64,000 nt of DNA from Niastella sp. (GCA_016710595.1 JADJVM010000010.1:124001-188000); one strand, 5' to 3'. Shown: positions 6,472 through 14,839, counted from the stretch's first letter. Numbers and translations are program-made. Notes: generated by a model not told the origin, from the sequence alone.

Positions 6472-7143
6472 ATGCCCTCAAACGCTTACATAACATTTCT
6501 TCATATCAGGATTGATGTCATCAAACTAATTGAGACACATACCAATTATTCAAAAAGCACAAAGGGTAAAAAGAATTTGGGGCATTTAACCAGAAGTGCC
6601 GTAGTTATGCTTTGTGCAGTTTGGGAAAGATATAATGAAGATTTACTGATTGAGTGCATTGATTATATCTGCAATGGGATTGCTGATATAAACTTATTAA
6701 ATAAAGAAATTAAAAAAACGATCAGCAGAAAAGTAAGAGATGATAAAAATGAGATTAAACCGATTGAACTGGCTGGCGATGGTTGGAAAACCATATGGAA
6801 GAATTATGCAAAGACTGAAACCGAATTACTTAATACACCAAAGAAAGATAACTTAGATAAATTATTTGAAAGATACTTGGGGTTATTAAATTATTCGGGC
6901 ATCTGGAAAAATAATTGCTCACAACTAATTAATGATTTTGTTGGTGAAAGAGGAAACATAGCACATAATGGGAACAGGGCAACTTATGTAAGAATGGATA
7001 CTTTAAAAAAGTACCAGGATTTAGTCGTTGAAAATGTCATTGAGATTGATAGTAAAATGTCTGAAAGAGTGCGGGCTATGACAACCGCAGTTAATTTACC
7101 TTGGATTCAGGATTATTCCAAAGACCTGAGCTACTATAAATGA
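6472..7143 (+). CDS. HEPN-domain protein (RiboL-PSP-HEPN/MAE_28990-like)
   Basis: 223 aa. The C-terminal part has ERGNIAHNG with Arg160 and His165 in the R-x4-H spacing of HEPN ribonucleases. The N-terminus (ITFLHIRIDVIKLIE... SAVVMLCAVWERYNEDLL) is the usual helical start of RiboL-PSP-HEPN proteins. Known family members are metal-independent RNases in toxin-antitoxin and abortive-infection systems, so RNA cleavage as a defence effector is likely but inferred. No antitoxin partner gene (such as an MNT) is next to it. Transcribed from the TAACTTTG box 53 bp upstream. Confidence 0.75.
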   Translation: MPSNAYITFLHIRIDVIKLIETHTNYSKSTKGKKNLGHLTRSAVVMLCAVWERYNEDLLIECIDYICNGIADINLLNKEIKKTISRKVRDDKNEIKPIELAGDGWKTIWKNYAKTETELLNTPKKDNLDKLFERYLGLLNYSGIWKNNCSQLINDFVGERGNIAHNGNRATYVRMDTLKKYQDLVVENVIEIDSKMSERVRAMTTAVNLPWIQDYSKDLSYYK

Positions 7144-7190
7144 AATGATTAATCATAGTGATAAAAATATAATCATTATGATAAAAATTC

Positions 7191-7198
7191 TACCTTTG
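7191..7198 (+). promoter_or_regulatory. -7 box (TACCTTTG) of yegP
   Basis: TACCTTTG lies 13 bp before the yegP start. No clear -33 TTG is seen. With the terminator after the gene it defines a monocistronic unit. Confidence 0.55.
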
Positions 7199-7211
7199 AA
7201 AAAAGATAACT

Positions 7212-7538
7212 ATGGGAAAGTTTGTAATTAAAACAGGTACGAATGGGCAATATTATTTTAACCTAAAAGCTGATAATGGTTTAAAGATATTAGCGAGTGA
7301 GGGTTATACTTCAAAGGCTGCTTGTCAAAATGGAGTTGCTTCGGTAAAGTCTAATGCCAGGGCTGATAGCAATTATGACAGGCGAAATTCAACCAATGGG
7401 AAATACTATTTTAACCTGAAAGCATCAAATGGGCAAATCATTGGCACGAGTGAAATGTATGAAACTTCATCAGGACGGGATAATGGTATCGAATCGGTGA
7501 AATCGAATGCACCGGGTGCCAGTGTTGTTGAAGAATAA
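7212..7538 (+). CDS. yegP: YegP family protein (DUF1508, two repeats)
   Basis: 108 aa made of two DUF1508 repeats: residues 3-49 (TGTNGQYYFNLKADNGLKI... SVKSNA) and 54-101 (STNGKYYFNLKASNGQII... SVKSNA). The NG.YYFNLKA.NG signature is plain in both. YegP proteins are small, soluble and widespread; their biochemical role is not established. It has its own promoter box and terminator, so it is a separate unit between the HEPN gene and the GC-rich tract. Confidence 0.9.
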   Translation: MGKFVIKTGTNGQYYFNLKADNGLKILASEGYTSKAACQNGVASVKSNARADSNYDRRNSTNGKYYFNLKASNGQIIGTSEMYETSSGRDNGIESVKSNAPGASVVEE

Positions 7539-7562
7539 AATCAACTAAATATTTATTTTTAT

Positions 7563-7596
7563 AAAGGCAGTCAATTTGATTGCCTTTTGTTTTTGT
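7563..7596 (+). terminator. Terminator after yegP
   Basis: AAAGGCA/TGCCTTT stem (7563-7569 and 7581-7587), with extra pairing of TCAA/TTGA in the loop, followed by a T-rich tail. Confidence 0.75.
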
Positions 7597-7599
7597 ATT

Positions 7600-8235
7600 T
7601 CTTGCGGTAAAAGCGCCTGCGGCAAAAAAGAAGCATGGCCGTGCGGCACACTTGTCCGCACTGTAGGGATTGCGAGCCATTTGACGGCCGCCGGAATAAG
7701 GAGGCACGACGAAATGGAGGCGGACGGCGAGCCCCCACAAAGGGGGTGGCAGTAAAGCATGAGGAACGAATGCGATGCCAACTACATAGGAAGCCACCGA
7801 AGTAAATTTCCCGAAGGGCACGAAGGTGGCTGAACTATGCAAGTGAACCTTAGCGATGCTTTGCGAAATGAGGTACGAATGAGCAATTAGCAGTCGCAAG
7901 GTGAACGCAGCCTAAGTGGGGCTGCCGGCGAGCAAAATAAAAGTTGGCAGCGGGTGGACTGAAGCCTGCTGAAATGAAATAGCGAGGAAGCAGTGAAATG
8001 GAGCCAAGTGAGCCGTGCAGTGGGCTTGTGAAAGTGACTGTGCATCCTGCCCGGTTTTGGGATGTGCTTAGCGGCAGGATGCCAGGCACTGAAGCAAAAG
8101 TATGGCAGTGAACATGGTGGAATGGAACGGATGAGGAGCGGTTGAATGAAGCTGGCTGAAGGACACAGTAGCTGCCGTGAGGAATGAGGAGGAATTGCAA
8201 GTAGTATGACAAACCTGCGATAGCTGCCTGCAAGG
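7600..8235. ncRNA. GC-rich, stem-rich non-coding tract (candidate large structured RNA)
   Basis: No convincing protein is encoded on either strand over about 630 bp; frames give low-quality Cys/His/Pro-rich peptides. The tract is visibly richer in G/C than its surroundings and holds many local stems: GTGCGG/CCGCAC (7641, 7656), CCCCC/GGGGG (7732, 7742), AGCCACC/GGTGGCT (7792, 7825), TTGCGA/TCGCAA (7861, 7894), GCAGCC/GGCTGC (7907, 7920) and a perfect 10-bp GCATCCTGCC/GGCAGGATGC (8042, 8073). Spacers are purine-rich with repeated GAGGAACGAA-like motifs. Strand and transcription are unknown; it may instead be a degenerate repeat cluster. Confidence 0.4.
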
Positions 8236-8295
8236 CAACCCACTTTTACAATTGCCTTAAAAGTTTATAACAAGGAAAATTGTAATAGTGGGTTG
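8236..8295. repeat. Long hairpin at the right border of the GC-rich tract
   Basis: CAACCCACT (8236-8244) pairs perfectly with AGTGGGTTG (8287-8295); after a 3x3 internal loop ACAATT pairs with AATTGT, and CCTT with AAGG near the apex. No long T run follows, so it is not a classic terminator. The next 265 bp (8296-8561) hold no gene I can support, only AT-rich sequence with short repeats. Confidence 0.6.
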
Positions 8296-8561
8296 GTTTG
8301 GCATATCTACTTGCTGACGACGATTGACGAACACCGCTTTTTTACCGGGTTTTGCTGCAGAATGGAATGGGCGCAGCAAAAAAACAGAAAGTGGCGTAGC
8401 CACACAAAATCCATCCTATGTTTAAAATACAATTGATTATCTAAAAAGGATGAGTAATAAAATGTTGATTGCTCTAATGGCCAGACAGCCTTGCACCAAA
8501 CTCAATCCGGATGGGCTTCTGTCTGCCCGAGACTGTGTGATTTTGTAATTTCAGTTTATTG

Positions 8562-10952
8562 TTATAGCTGTACTTCTATTAAATTAAGCGTGTCTTGTAT
8601 AAGGTTATCCAATTCAGGAGCCGTAATTGTATTTGGGTTCATTCCTAATGTTGTATAATCTGGATTTGGGTCACCATGATGTTGTTTCCATGAAACGCCA
8701 TTAATTAAATTCAGATTGGCAATTATAGTTGCTCTATTTCCATTGTCTCTGAAAGCCACACCAGATGTGTTAAGGAATGAAATTAGGTTACCAAATGTTT
8801 TTTGTACAGTCATTAAACGAATTTCTTTATAAAACTTGAAACGCAAATGCGATTCTAAAACATTTCGTAACCATCCTAATACAGTGTCTTTAATTGAATG
8901 GTCAGGATTAGTACGAAACGCTTCCAACGCTTCAATATGTTTAAAGTAGTCAATTTTCACTAAGTTATCTAAATCACATTCTTCAATTACCGAAGCTTTA
9001 GCGGCAAAGTTTTCAGTTATCCGCAATGTCTTCTTAATAGCCGCTCCAAAGTCCTTACCTATTTCATGTAGGAAATATTCATTGTGGCTCAAAACAACAA
9101 CTTGTTTCATTTGTTGAAACAATGCTTTAATTATTCCAATAGTATAAGTTCTGCGATTAGTGTCTAAGCTTGATAGAGGATCGTCAAAAATTAAAATCTT
9201 GTTTTGACGATTTGTGTCAATATCAAGTTTAGATAAAAAGAAAGCTAAAGCAATTGTGCTTTTGTCTCCTTCACTCAAACATTCTTTTGCACTAAATGGT
9301 TGATTCGGAGCAAATGAAATATCCTTTCCGTCAATTGTCAATTTATAAGCGATTTTACTTTGTGTTGCTCTGCCTTGTGGTGCAACATGAACTACATCAT
9401 CAATCCTGAAAAGTGTTTTAAATACTGCTCCCAAATAATGATTTATTCGTGTTTGGTAGCTATTAAAAAAAGTTGTTGCTGCTGTTTGTTGTTGTAGAGA
9501 CAACTGTGTGTAAGCGGTCTCTAAACCTCTTAGTGTTTGTCTCTCAGCAGCCAGTTGAGTGCAAAGTGTAATTATGGGTACTGCAAATCTCTTTTTTATT
9601 CTTTTCAATCTCTCAACTTCAAGGAATGCATTTGCGACAGTCTGAATTCCCGAACGAAAAGTTGCTATTGCGGTATTGTAAGCTGTAACGCTTTGATTGT
9701 AGCTATCAATATTTGTGTTAATGGCCTGTCCAGAAGCCTGAAAAACAGTAGCGGTTGCGGTAGCCACCTCTACAGTTGGATTTTGTATTTTTTGTTGAAC
9801 CAAAGAAATTAAACTTTGAAATTCTGCTCTTAAAACAGCTTCGTCAGGAATGATGTTAAAGGTTGGTGGCTGAACAGCATTTGGCAAGTGTGTTGCCCAA
9901 GAAGCAATTCTTCCTGTGTTTGTCTGATTGATATTGTTTATCGTTTGTATAGCTGCATCTAAATTGAAGTTTTGAAGCGATGTAAAATGCGTTTGAAGTC
10001 GCTGAACTAAAGCGTTAAAGTTGGCATTGAATTTACTGATATAGGCGTCGAGAATGTCAACGTTACTATCAATAGACTGTTTGCAAAATGGACAAAAAAT
10101 CGTAGGCTCATTTGCCGTTTGCTTACTTTCCACATATGCAAACCCTCTTTGCAACCAATTTTCAGGTCCCGCAAGTGAGTTGTCTGCCAAGTCTTGACAA
10201 TGCTTTGAAAACAAAGTTTCCAAAGCTGTATTTTGAATTGATTGTGATGTGGTCTGTAGGTCTGTGACAAGAGAAGTGAAGTCTATGCCCGAAGTTATTC
10301 GGGTGAGAGATGAAAGAGTTTGTAATGTTTGAATTATTGAATTGGCATTTGCACTCGCTAGTGCAGCCTCTGCAATAGTAATCTGTTGGTCAATACCAGT
10401 CGCATGGGCAGGTGGAATTGCAAGAAAGGAAGTAATTAAATCAGTGGTCAAGTTGTTGCCTACTTGCTGAAATAATTGTTGTTCAATATTTGCTTGGTTT
10501 TGTTTTGATATGACTTTGGAAGCTTTGTTTTGTTCAATTTGGTTCTGAATAGCAATTCCTTGTGCACCAATTACAAATTGATGAAGTTGTTTTTTATGTT
10601 CATCGTTAAAGTCAAAACCCGAATAAATATTGTCATTGACAAAATGAATATCAAAAATCTCAATGTCAGCAAAAGGAGTTGTCCAACCTGCGGCACCAAA
10701 AGTGTGAAATATATTAGGTGTCCCTATTTGTGTTAGCTGAGCTGCTTGAGGTGCAATATGATTTGTAGAAATTCTGCTCCTAACAATAGCGGGATTATTC
10801 GTTGTCAAGGAACGTAAAACAGAAGTCAGTGTTGTTTTACCACCACCATTGTCCCCATATATTAAAGTTAGTTTTTGGAAATTAACCTGTCCCGTCGCTT
10901 GGTAGTTACGGAATTTTCCAATTGAGACAAGTCGTTCAACTTTATTTATCAT
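8562..10952 (-). CDS. AAA_13 (RloC/PrrC-like) ATPase with CPFC zinc-hook-like motif
   Basis: 796 aa of the PF13166 type. Walker A GDNGGGKTT is at residues 33-41, a long coiled-coil/helical middle carries CPFC near residue 286, then the ABC signature LSEGDKSTIALAFF (about 560), Walker B ILIFDDPLSSLD (about 587) and a switch His in VVVLSHNEYF (about 622). This SMC-like plan with a central CxxC hook is that of RloC, a phage-responsive anticodon nuclease. The C-terminal part has RNVLE near residue 694 and HHGD about 60 residues later, loosely like the Arg-Glu-His set of PrrC/RloC, but nuclease activity is not shown. It has its own promoter box and is flanked by structured DNA. Probably a phage-defence protein. 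Confidence 0.8.
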   Translation of the reverse strand: MINKVERLVSIGKFRNYQATGQVNFQKLTLIYGDNGGGKTTLTSVLRSLTTNNPAIVRSRISTNHIAPQAAQLTQIGTPNIFHTFGAAGWTTPFADIEIFDIHFVNDNIYSGFDFNDEHKKQLHQFVIGAQGIAIQNQIEQNKASKVISKQNQANIEQQLFQQVGNNLTTDLITSFLAIPPAHATGIDQQITIAEAALASANANSIIQTLQTLSSLTRITSGIDFTSLVTDLQTTSQSIQNTALETLFSKHCQDLADNSLAGPENWLQRGFAYVESKQTANEPTIFCPFCKQSIDSNVDILDAYISKFNANFNALVQRLQTHFTSLQNFNLDAAIQTINNINQTNTGRIASWATHLPNAVQPPTFNIIPDEAVLRAEFQSLISLVQQKIQNPTVEVATATATVFQASGQAINTNIDSYNQSVTAYNTAIATFRSGIQTVANAFLEVERLKRIKKRFAVPIITLCTQLAAERQTLRGLETAYTQLSLQQQTAATTFFNSYQTRINHYLGAVFKTLFRIDDVVHVAPQGRATQSKIAYKLTIDGKDISFAPNQPFSAKECLSEGDKSTIALAFFLSKLDIDTNRQNKILIFDDPLSSLDTNRRTYTIGIIKALFQQMKQVVVLSHNEYFLHEIGKDFGAAIKKTLRITENFAAKASVIEECDLDNLVKIDYFKHIEALEAFRTNPDHSIKDTVLGWLRNVLESHLRFKFYKEIRLMTVQKTFGNLISFLNTSGVAFRDNGNRATIIANLNLINGVSWKQHHGDPNPDYTTLGMNPNTITAPELDNLIQDTLNLIEVQL

Positions 10953-10997
10953 GGTGGAAAAGTGCTGTTGTCAAATGATTGAGTTATGCAGTCTGTT

Positions 10998-11005
10998 CAA
11001 AGTTA
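10998..11005 (-). promoter_or_regulatory. -7 box (TAACTTTG) of the AAA_13 gene
   Basis: TAACTTTG on the minus strand, 45 bp before the start codon, is the same octamer as at 6412 and 11649. A GAGTTA/TAACTC pair (10981-10986 and about 11030-11035) encloses it. No clear -33 element. Confidence 0.5.
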
Positions 11006-11093
11006 GCAGGATCGTCGTAGCCTTGCCTGTAACTCAAAAATAGACGAAAATTTTGAATATGTTTCAGCAGTGACAATACAATCCGTGTAAAAC

Positions 11094-11125
11094 AAAAAAA
11101 TAAAACCCCCTAAAGGGGGATTTTA
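11094..11125 (-). terminator. Terminator overlapping the stop of the 53-aa ORF
   Basis: AAAA-CCCCC-loop-GGGGG hairpin (stem at 11106-11110 and 11115-11119) with a T-rich tail on the minus strand. The TAG stop of the upstream ORF (11110-11112) falls inside the hairpin. Confidence 0.75.
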
Positions 11126-11271
11126 TAAATGCCTGATGAATTACTAAGGAAAACCTGCTGGCTACTGAAATGTAAATACTTACCAGATGCTGGAATGAAA
11201 TAAACACTAACCAGATACTGGCGGGAACCAAAGAATGCAAATGATGCATAACAACCGATGAACTGAAACAT
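11110..11271 (-). CDS. Short ORF, 53 aa, hypothetical
   Basis: Starts MFQFIGCYASFAFFGSRQYL and ends at a TAG inside the terminator hairpin. Aromatic- and Ser-rich, no recognised domain. Its start is preceded by an AT-rich AAATTTTAAAATT stretch like that in front of the next short ORF, and each of the two ORFs has its own terminator, which supports a real transcript. Translation is uncertain. Confidence 0.35.
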   Translation of the reverse strand: MFQFIGCYASFAFFGSRQYLVSVYFIPASGKYLHFSSQQVFLSNSSGIYKIPL

Positions 11272-11302
11272 AATTTTAAAATTTAATGATGAAAAAATGA
11301 AT

Positions 11303-11327
11303 AAAAAAAAAGCCCCGAAGGGCTTTA
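11303..11327 (-). terminator. Terminator after the 48-aa ORF
   Basis: AAGCCC/GGGCTT stem with a TTCG tetraloop on the minus strand, followed by a T run of about nine. Immediately after the stop codon at 11329. Confidence 0.85.
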
Positions 11328-11328
11328 A

Positions 11329-11475
11329 CTAAGGAAGCATAGCTAACCAACGCTTGGAACCCGGAGCAGGATAACGAACCTTACCAACAAGCACACCATT
11401 AACTACATAAGCATACCAACCATTAGCTGAACGCCAAACTTTACAATTGGTAGATGAACACCATAACTGATACAT
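11329..11475 (-). CDS. Short ORF, 48 aa, hypothetical
   Basis: Start placed at MYQLWCSSTNCKVWRSANGW; an earlier in-frame ATG would extend it into the structured element 11522-11656 and is less likely. The product has two Cys and several Trp/Tyr (WYAYVVNGVLVGKVRYPAPG), compatible with a small folded beta protein. Stop and terminator are back to back. It starts M-Y-Q like the M-F-Q of the neighbouring short ORF, but there is no clear homology between them. Family not recognised. Confidence 0.5.
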   Translation of the reverse strand: MYQLWCSSTNCKVWRSANGWYAYVVNGVLVGKVRYPAPGSKRWLAMLP

Positions 11476-11521
11476 AACATAAAATTTGAGAAATGAAAAA
11501 ATATAAATACAGAACTGTATC

Positions 11522-11656
11522 AGCCATTGGGCATCGGCGCACTCCAAATTTTTTTAGTATAAATGTTGGGGCTGTGCGCTGGGGCTGTGTTTATGCCTAA
11601 AAAAAATTGGATGCGTCCGGTTGGGTTTTGTGCGGGGGCGCCAATGGCTAACTTTG
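11522..11656 (+). promoter_or_regulatory. Structured element B with TAACTTTG promoter box
   Basis: Second copy of the architecture at 6296-6419. Outer stem AGCCATTGG/CCAATGGCT (11522-11530 and 11641-11649), inner stem CCAAATTTTTTTAG paired with 11597-11610 at 13 of 14 positions, and a loop motif at 11574-11596 matching element A at 19 of 23 positions including TGTGTTTATGC. It also ends in TAACTTTG (11649-11656), pointing right into a tract with no protein gene. Stem sequences differ from copy A while pairing is kept. Confidence 0.55.
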
Positions 11657-12075
11657 TGTAGTATTTGTTTTTTTGCAGGACGAAAATGTTTCTTAGGACA
11701 GTTACGGAGAGTAATGTTGAAACTTATCGAAATCCAATTATGAAAGATGAAGCAAGGTGCGTTGGTTACGGCAGTTGTTGGCCGGGCGCAAGTGGGCGGC
11801 TTTGCCGCCGCTGCGAACGGGCAAATACTGCCGGGGGTGCAAATTGGAAAGTAATGTTGAAAGCCTTAAGGTGGCCTACGGAAGTGCAAGGATGAGGAAC
11901 GAAGCTGCAGCACTGAGTAAGGCGACCTGGAAGCATTAACGGATGCATGTTGCCTATTGGTATGTAGCACAAGAGTGCGACGCAACGATGATCCTATGAA
12001 AGACTGGAGTTCGGTACAAAAAAATCAACTATGTGTAATTAGCAAACGAATATAATGCTTTACAAGATCGGCGAA
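11657..12075. other. GC-rich non-coding tract with hairpins; no supported gene
   Basis: Short frames here look non-biological. Structure includes GGCGGC-ttt-GCCGCC (11795-11809), CGGCAG paired with CTGCCG on either side of it, and a GAGGAAC...CACTGAGTAAG block (11894-11944) that recurs at 46531-46580. A promoter box at 11649 points into it, so a non-coding transcript is possible. Confidence 0.4.
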
Positions 12076-13107
12076 CTAAAACTTATAAATCACTCCTGGC
12101 ATTAACCTCCCGTTTGTATAATTAACTGTATAAGATAAAGTTGCTTTCCTATGTCCCGATGAGGTTGTTTGCACAACCCGTCTGTTATTTTTAACAACCT
12201 GCCTGGCACATAAATATCCAAGAGCAATTGCCAACGGATAATCACTTGCCCAGTGTACCCTGTTATTAATCATTGAATACCCCACAAGCCCGATAACTGA
12301 ATATCCGACAGGTTTTATCCATTTCTTTTCAGGGTAATTGTCTGCAAGAATTGTTACTGAACTCATGAGCGTTGCCAAATGCCCCGATGGGAACGCATCG
12401 TAAACAGGAGTATGGTTTTGATAGTTTTTAAAGGAAGGAAAGGGGCGCCATGATCCGTCTAAATCAACTGCTTCACTTGGGCTTTGCCGACCTGTAATTC
12501 TTTTTATTAATTGTGTGCCAACTCCCATTAAGATAAAAGCTTCTGCCAATTGGCTTGCCGTGCTTATTGCCCTGTAATCTTTATGTATTTTGCCATAGGT
12601 ATATAACCCGGCACCAATTAATAAACTGGGAAAGCCCTGTCCCAATTGATACAAAGCTGTATTAATATTTTGTGGTGCTTTTAGTAAACTGGTATTTGTC
12701 TTCCCTAATTTGATATTTAGAACATCCTTATATTTTTCATCTGGAGAGAGGTGTATATTTCTGGAAAATTGTCCTACAGCTTCACTAATTGCTTCGTCAT
12801 TAAGCATTAATAATGCAGTTGAACCTGCTATCCACAGCAAAGGCTTTATACTTTTTTTCTGAAAAGGTGCAACCGCTATCCCTGCGGCATCTTTTGGCAG
12901 CTTAGTTAAAAAACTGAATAATTTTGGTTTTTGATAAATTAATATTTTTCCATTACCAACATCATACTGTTTCTCTAATGGTTTTTTTCTAATTGTGTCA
13001 GTAACGATAGCGATGACTTTTGTTGAATCAATTATTGTTGATTGAGAAAATGATACTGGCTTGCAGCAAAAAAATACACAGATGCAAAACATTATTCTAA
13101 GTGCCAT
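12076..13107 (-). CDS. PAP2 superfamily phosphatase, periplasmic
   Basis: 343 aa with a signal peptide (MALRIMFCICVFFCC... FSQS). The PAP2 motifs are degenerate but present: KRITGRQSP (motif 1), AFPSGHLATLMS with PSGH (motif 2) and NNRVHWASDYP with R...H...D (motif 3). Family members remove phosphate from lipid or small phosphates such as undecaprenyl pyrophosphate or phosphatidic acid. The gene is 23 bp downstream of a second PAP2 gene on the same strand, so they likely form an operon with DUF4249 and the TonB receptor. Substrate unknown. Confidence 0.85.
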   Translation of the reverse strand: MALRIMFCICVFFCCKPVSFSQSTIIDSTKVIAIVTDTIRKKPLEKQYDVGNGKILIYQKPKLFSFLTKLPKDAAGIAVAPFQKKSIKPLLWIAGSTALLMLNDEAISEAVGQFSRNIHLSPDEKYKDVLNIKLGKTNTSLLKAPQNINTALYQLGQGFPSLLIGAGLYTYGKIHKDYRAISTASQLAEAFILMGVGTQLIKRITGRQSPSEAVDLDGSWRPFPSFKNYQNHTPVYDAFPSGHLATLMSSVTILADNYPEKKWIKPVGYSVIGLVGYSMINNRVHWASDYPLAIALGYLCARQVVKNNRRVVQTTSSGHRKATLSYTVNYTNGRLMPGVIYKF

Positions 13108-13130
13108 GAAAAGAGTTTTGTTTAAACAGA

Positions 13131-13937
13131 TTAATGCCTGAAATTATAAACCAATGCCAAACCGCCACCACCACTTTGATAATAAGGCATTAGCATTGTG
13201 TTCATTGGTTTATTCTTAAAGAATTTTCTTTTAATGGAAGGATAAATCCAGTATGCCAGTTTTGTTGAGAGGATTCCAAAACCTGCCCCTGCAACCACAT
13301 CACTTACCCAATGCTTATTATTATACAATCTCAAAACGCCTGTTGTTACCGCAACAGTATATCCGGCTATGCCATACCAGGGGGAAACATCTTTATACTC
13401 CATCCTTAAAAATTCTGCTGCAGCAAAAGCTGTAGTGGTATGCCCTGAGGGAAAAGAATTGAAACCCGAGCCATCGGGCCGCTGTACTTTGGTTATCTTT
13501 TTTAAAGGCAAAACAATTGTTGAAGAAATAATTGTTGATAACCCATAAATGATTGTTCTATCCCTGAAATTATTCTTGCCTTTTACGCCCAAAGCATTTA
13601 GCCCATATACTGCCAAAGCCGGCGAATACTGGAGATAATTATCCAGTTTGGTGATAAAGGTTGGATGGTCTTCCCGTATTTCCAGTTTAGTATTATTATC
13701 TAATTTTTTCAGGCCATCATTCTCCAATGCAATAAAGCCATAAGCAATTAATCCTGCAGGAATAAATAAAGATTTAATCCTTCGGTTTTCTTCTTTAATT
13801 ATATCAAAGCCAGTAAATGGTTTCAGTTTTGGCCGCTGAACAGTTGTATCAGTTTTAATAACAGGAATAGTTTGCTGTTGTGCATTAACAAGGTTAATAC
13901 TACATAAGGCGGCAATAAAAAAGATTGATTTCATCAT
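13131..13937 (-). CDS. PAP2 superfamily phosphatase, periplasmic
   Basis: 268 aa, signal peptide cut after about VNAQQ. Motifs: KKITKVQRP (motif 1), FNSFPSGHTTTAFAAAEF (motif 2) and LRLYNNKHWVSDVVAGA (motif 3; the Arg of the consensus SR is replaced by LYNNK). It lies 7 bp after the DUF4249 gene. Two adjacent, diverged PAP2 enzymes suggest two different phosphate substrates; this is inference. Confidence 0.88.
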   Translation of the reverse strand: MMKSIFFIAALCSINLVNAQQQTIPVIKTDTTVQRPKLKPFTGFDIIKEENRRIKSLFIPAGLIAYGFIALENDGLKKLDNNTKLEIREDHPTFITKLDNYLQYSPALAVYGLNALGVKGKNNFRDRTIIYGLSTIISSTIVLPLKKITKVQRPDGSGFNSFPSGHTTTAFAAAEFLRMEYKDVSPWYGIAGYTVAVTTGVLRLYNNKHWVSDVVAGAGFGILSTKLAYWIYPSIKRKFFKNKPMNTMLMPYYQSGGGGLALVYNFRH

Positions 13938-13944
13938 AAATTAT

Positions 13945-14835
13945 TTATTCAGGGTAAACAAAAACAACTGAATCAGAAACAGCATAAGCACCAAATACAC
14001 CAATGGCATCTTTAAATTGCCCTGGTATAATAAATACCGGCTCAACAAATGGATTGTATTGTGCTAACTTTTGTCTGTCGAGGTTGTCGTAAAAAGTAAA
14101 AATATTTTTATCTACTGTTTGTAACCGAATATAACCAGTATCATTTCTTTTGTGAGAGAAATTTGGCTCAAAAGTAAAAGTCAATGCCAACCCTTCTACA
14201 TTTTTATCAGGGTAAATTGTTCTGCCAATTTCTTTTACATAATACTTTTGTCCGAAAGTGCAACTGCTTTTTACAGCATCAACGCTTTTAACACTGCTGT
14301 CAATCATCCGACTCATTTCATAACGGTAATAATTTTCTTCCCCAGCTTTATCGGTATAACCAACAATAACCCCTTCATGCTCCCCATATAAATCCTTAAA
14401 TACCGGTACATAGCTGGTAGATGTAACAGGTACTTTTGATTGGTTGGTAGTTGCCTGTGCCGTATAAGTAACTCCATTAAAAACTATATTCAGGGTGTAG
14501 GTCTTATTTGCCTGGATGGTTTGTGGATTGCTATAAAAATAATCGTACCGGCAGTAGTGATAATTATAGGTAGAATCAAAACCAAGCGGATAAGTTGTTG
14601 CGCCATCATTTAATGTAACGGCTGCATTATCTATTGTAAGCTCTCTTGTATTTACTTTCGGATCAAAGTATGGAACCGTTCTGTTCAGGTAAATCTGCGG
14701 CTTTTGATTTGGTGTAATTAAACCCTGGATTGACAATTTACTCTGGTAGGACTGTTGCTTTATTGTAATTGTTTTTTCGCAGGATATAAAGGCAACTATG
14801 CAAACTGTAAAAGCTATGATTGATATATTTTTCAT
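13945..14835 (-). CDS. DUF4249 lipoprotein, partner of a TonB receptor
   Basis: 296 aa with lipobox Cys19 (FISCEK) and the DUF4249 pattern (LSIQGLITPNQKPQIYLNRT, beta-rich, then YRYEMSR and TFEPNF). DUF4249 lipoproteins are usually encoded right after carboxypeptidase-domain TonB receptors, as here (4-bp gap), and are thought to sit on the outer membrane with them. Ligand unknown. Confidence 0.88.
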   Translation of the reverse strand: MKNISIIAFTVCIVAFISCEKTITIKQQSYQSKLSIQGLITPNQKPQIYLNRTVPYFDPKVNTRELTIDNAAVTLNDGATTYPLGFDSTYNYHYCRYDYFYSNPQTIQANKTYTLNIVFNGVTYTAQATTNQSKVPVTSTSYVPVFKDLYGEHEGVIVGYTDKAGEENYYRYEMSRMIDSSVKSVDAVKSSCTFGQKYYVKEIGRTIYPDKNVEGLALTFTFEPNFSHKRNDTGYIRLQTVDKNIFTFYDNLDRQKLAQYNPFVEPVFIIPGQFKDAIGVFGAYAVSDSVVFVYPE

Positions 14836-14839
14836 TAAA

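Noticed and set aside
7438..8243. Long minus-strand frames over the GC-rich tract
   Set aside because: The translations are Cys/His/Pro/Ser-rich without any domain, the frames overlap each other, and one runs across the yegP terminator and into yegP. They look like accidental open frames in GC-rich DNA.
7600..8300. Retron or HEARO/omega RNA
   Set aside because: No reverse transcriptase, IscB or HNH gene lies nearby, and the stems do not match the known layouts I could recall.
6296..11656. attC sites of an integron cassette array
   Set aside because: Paired stems and single-gene cassettes were suggestive, but the core GTTRRRY/RYYYAAC pair is missing at the ends and no integron integrase is in the window.
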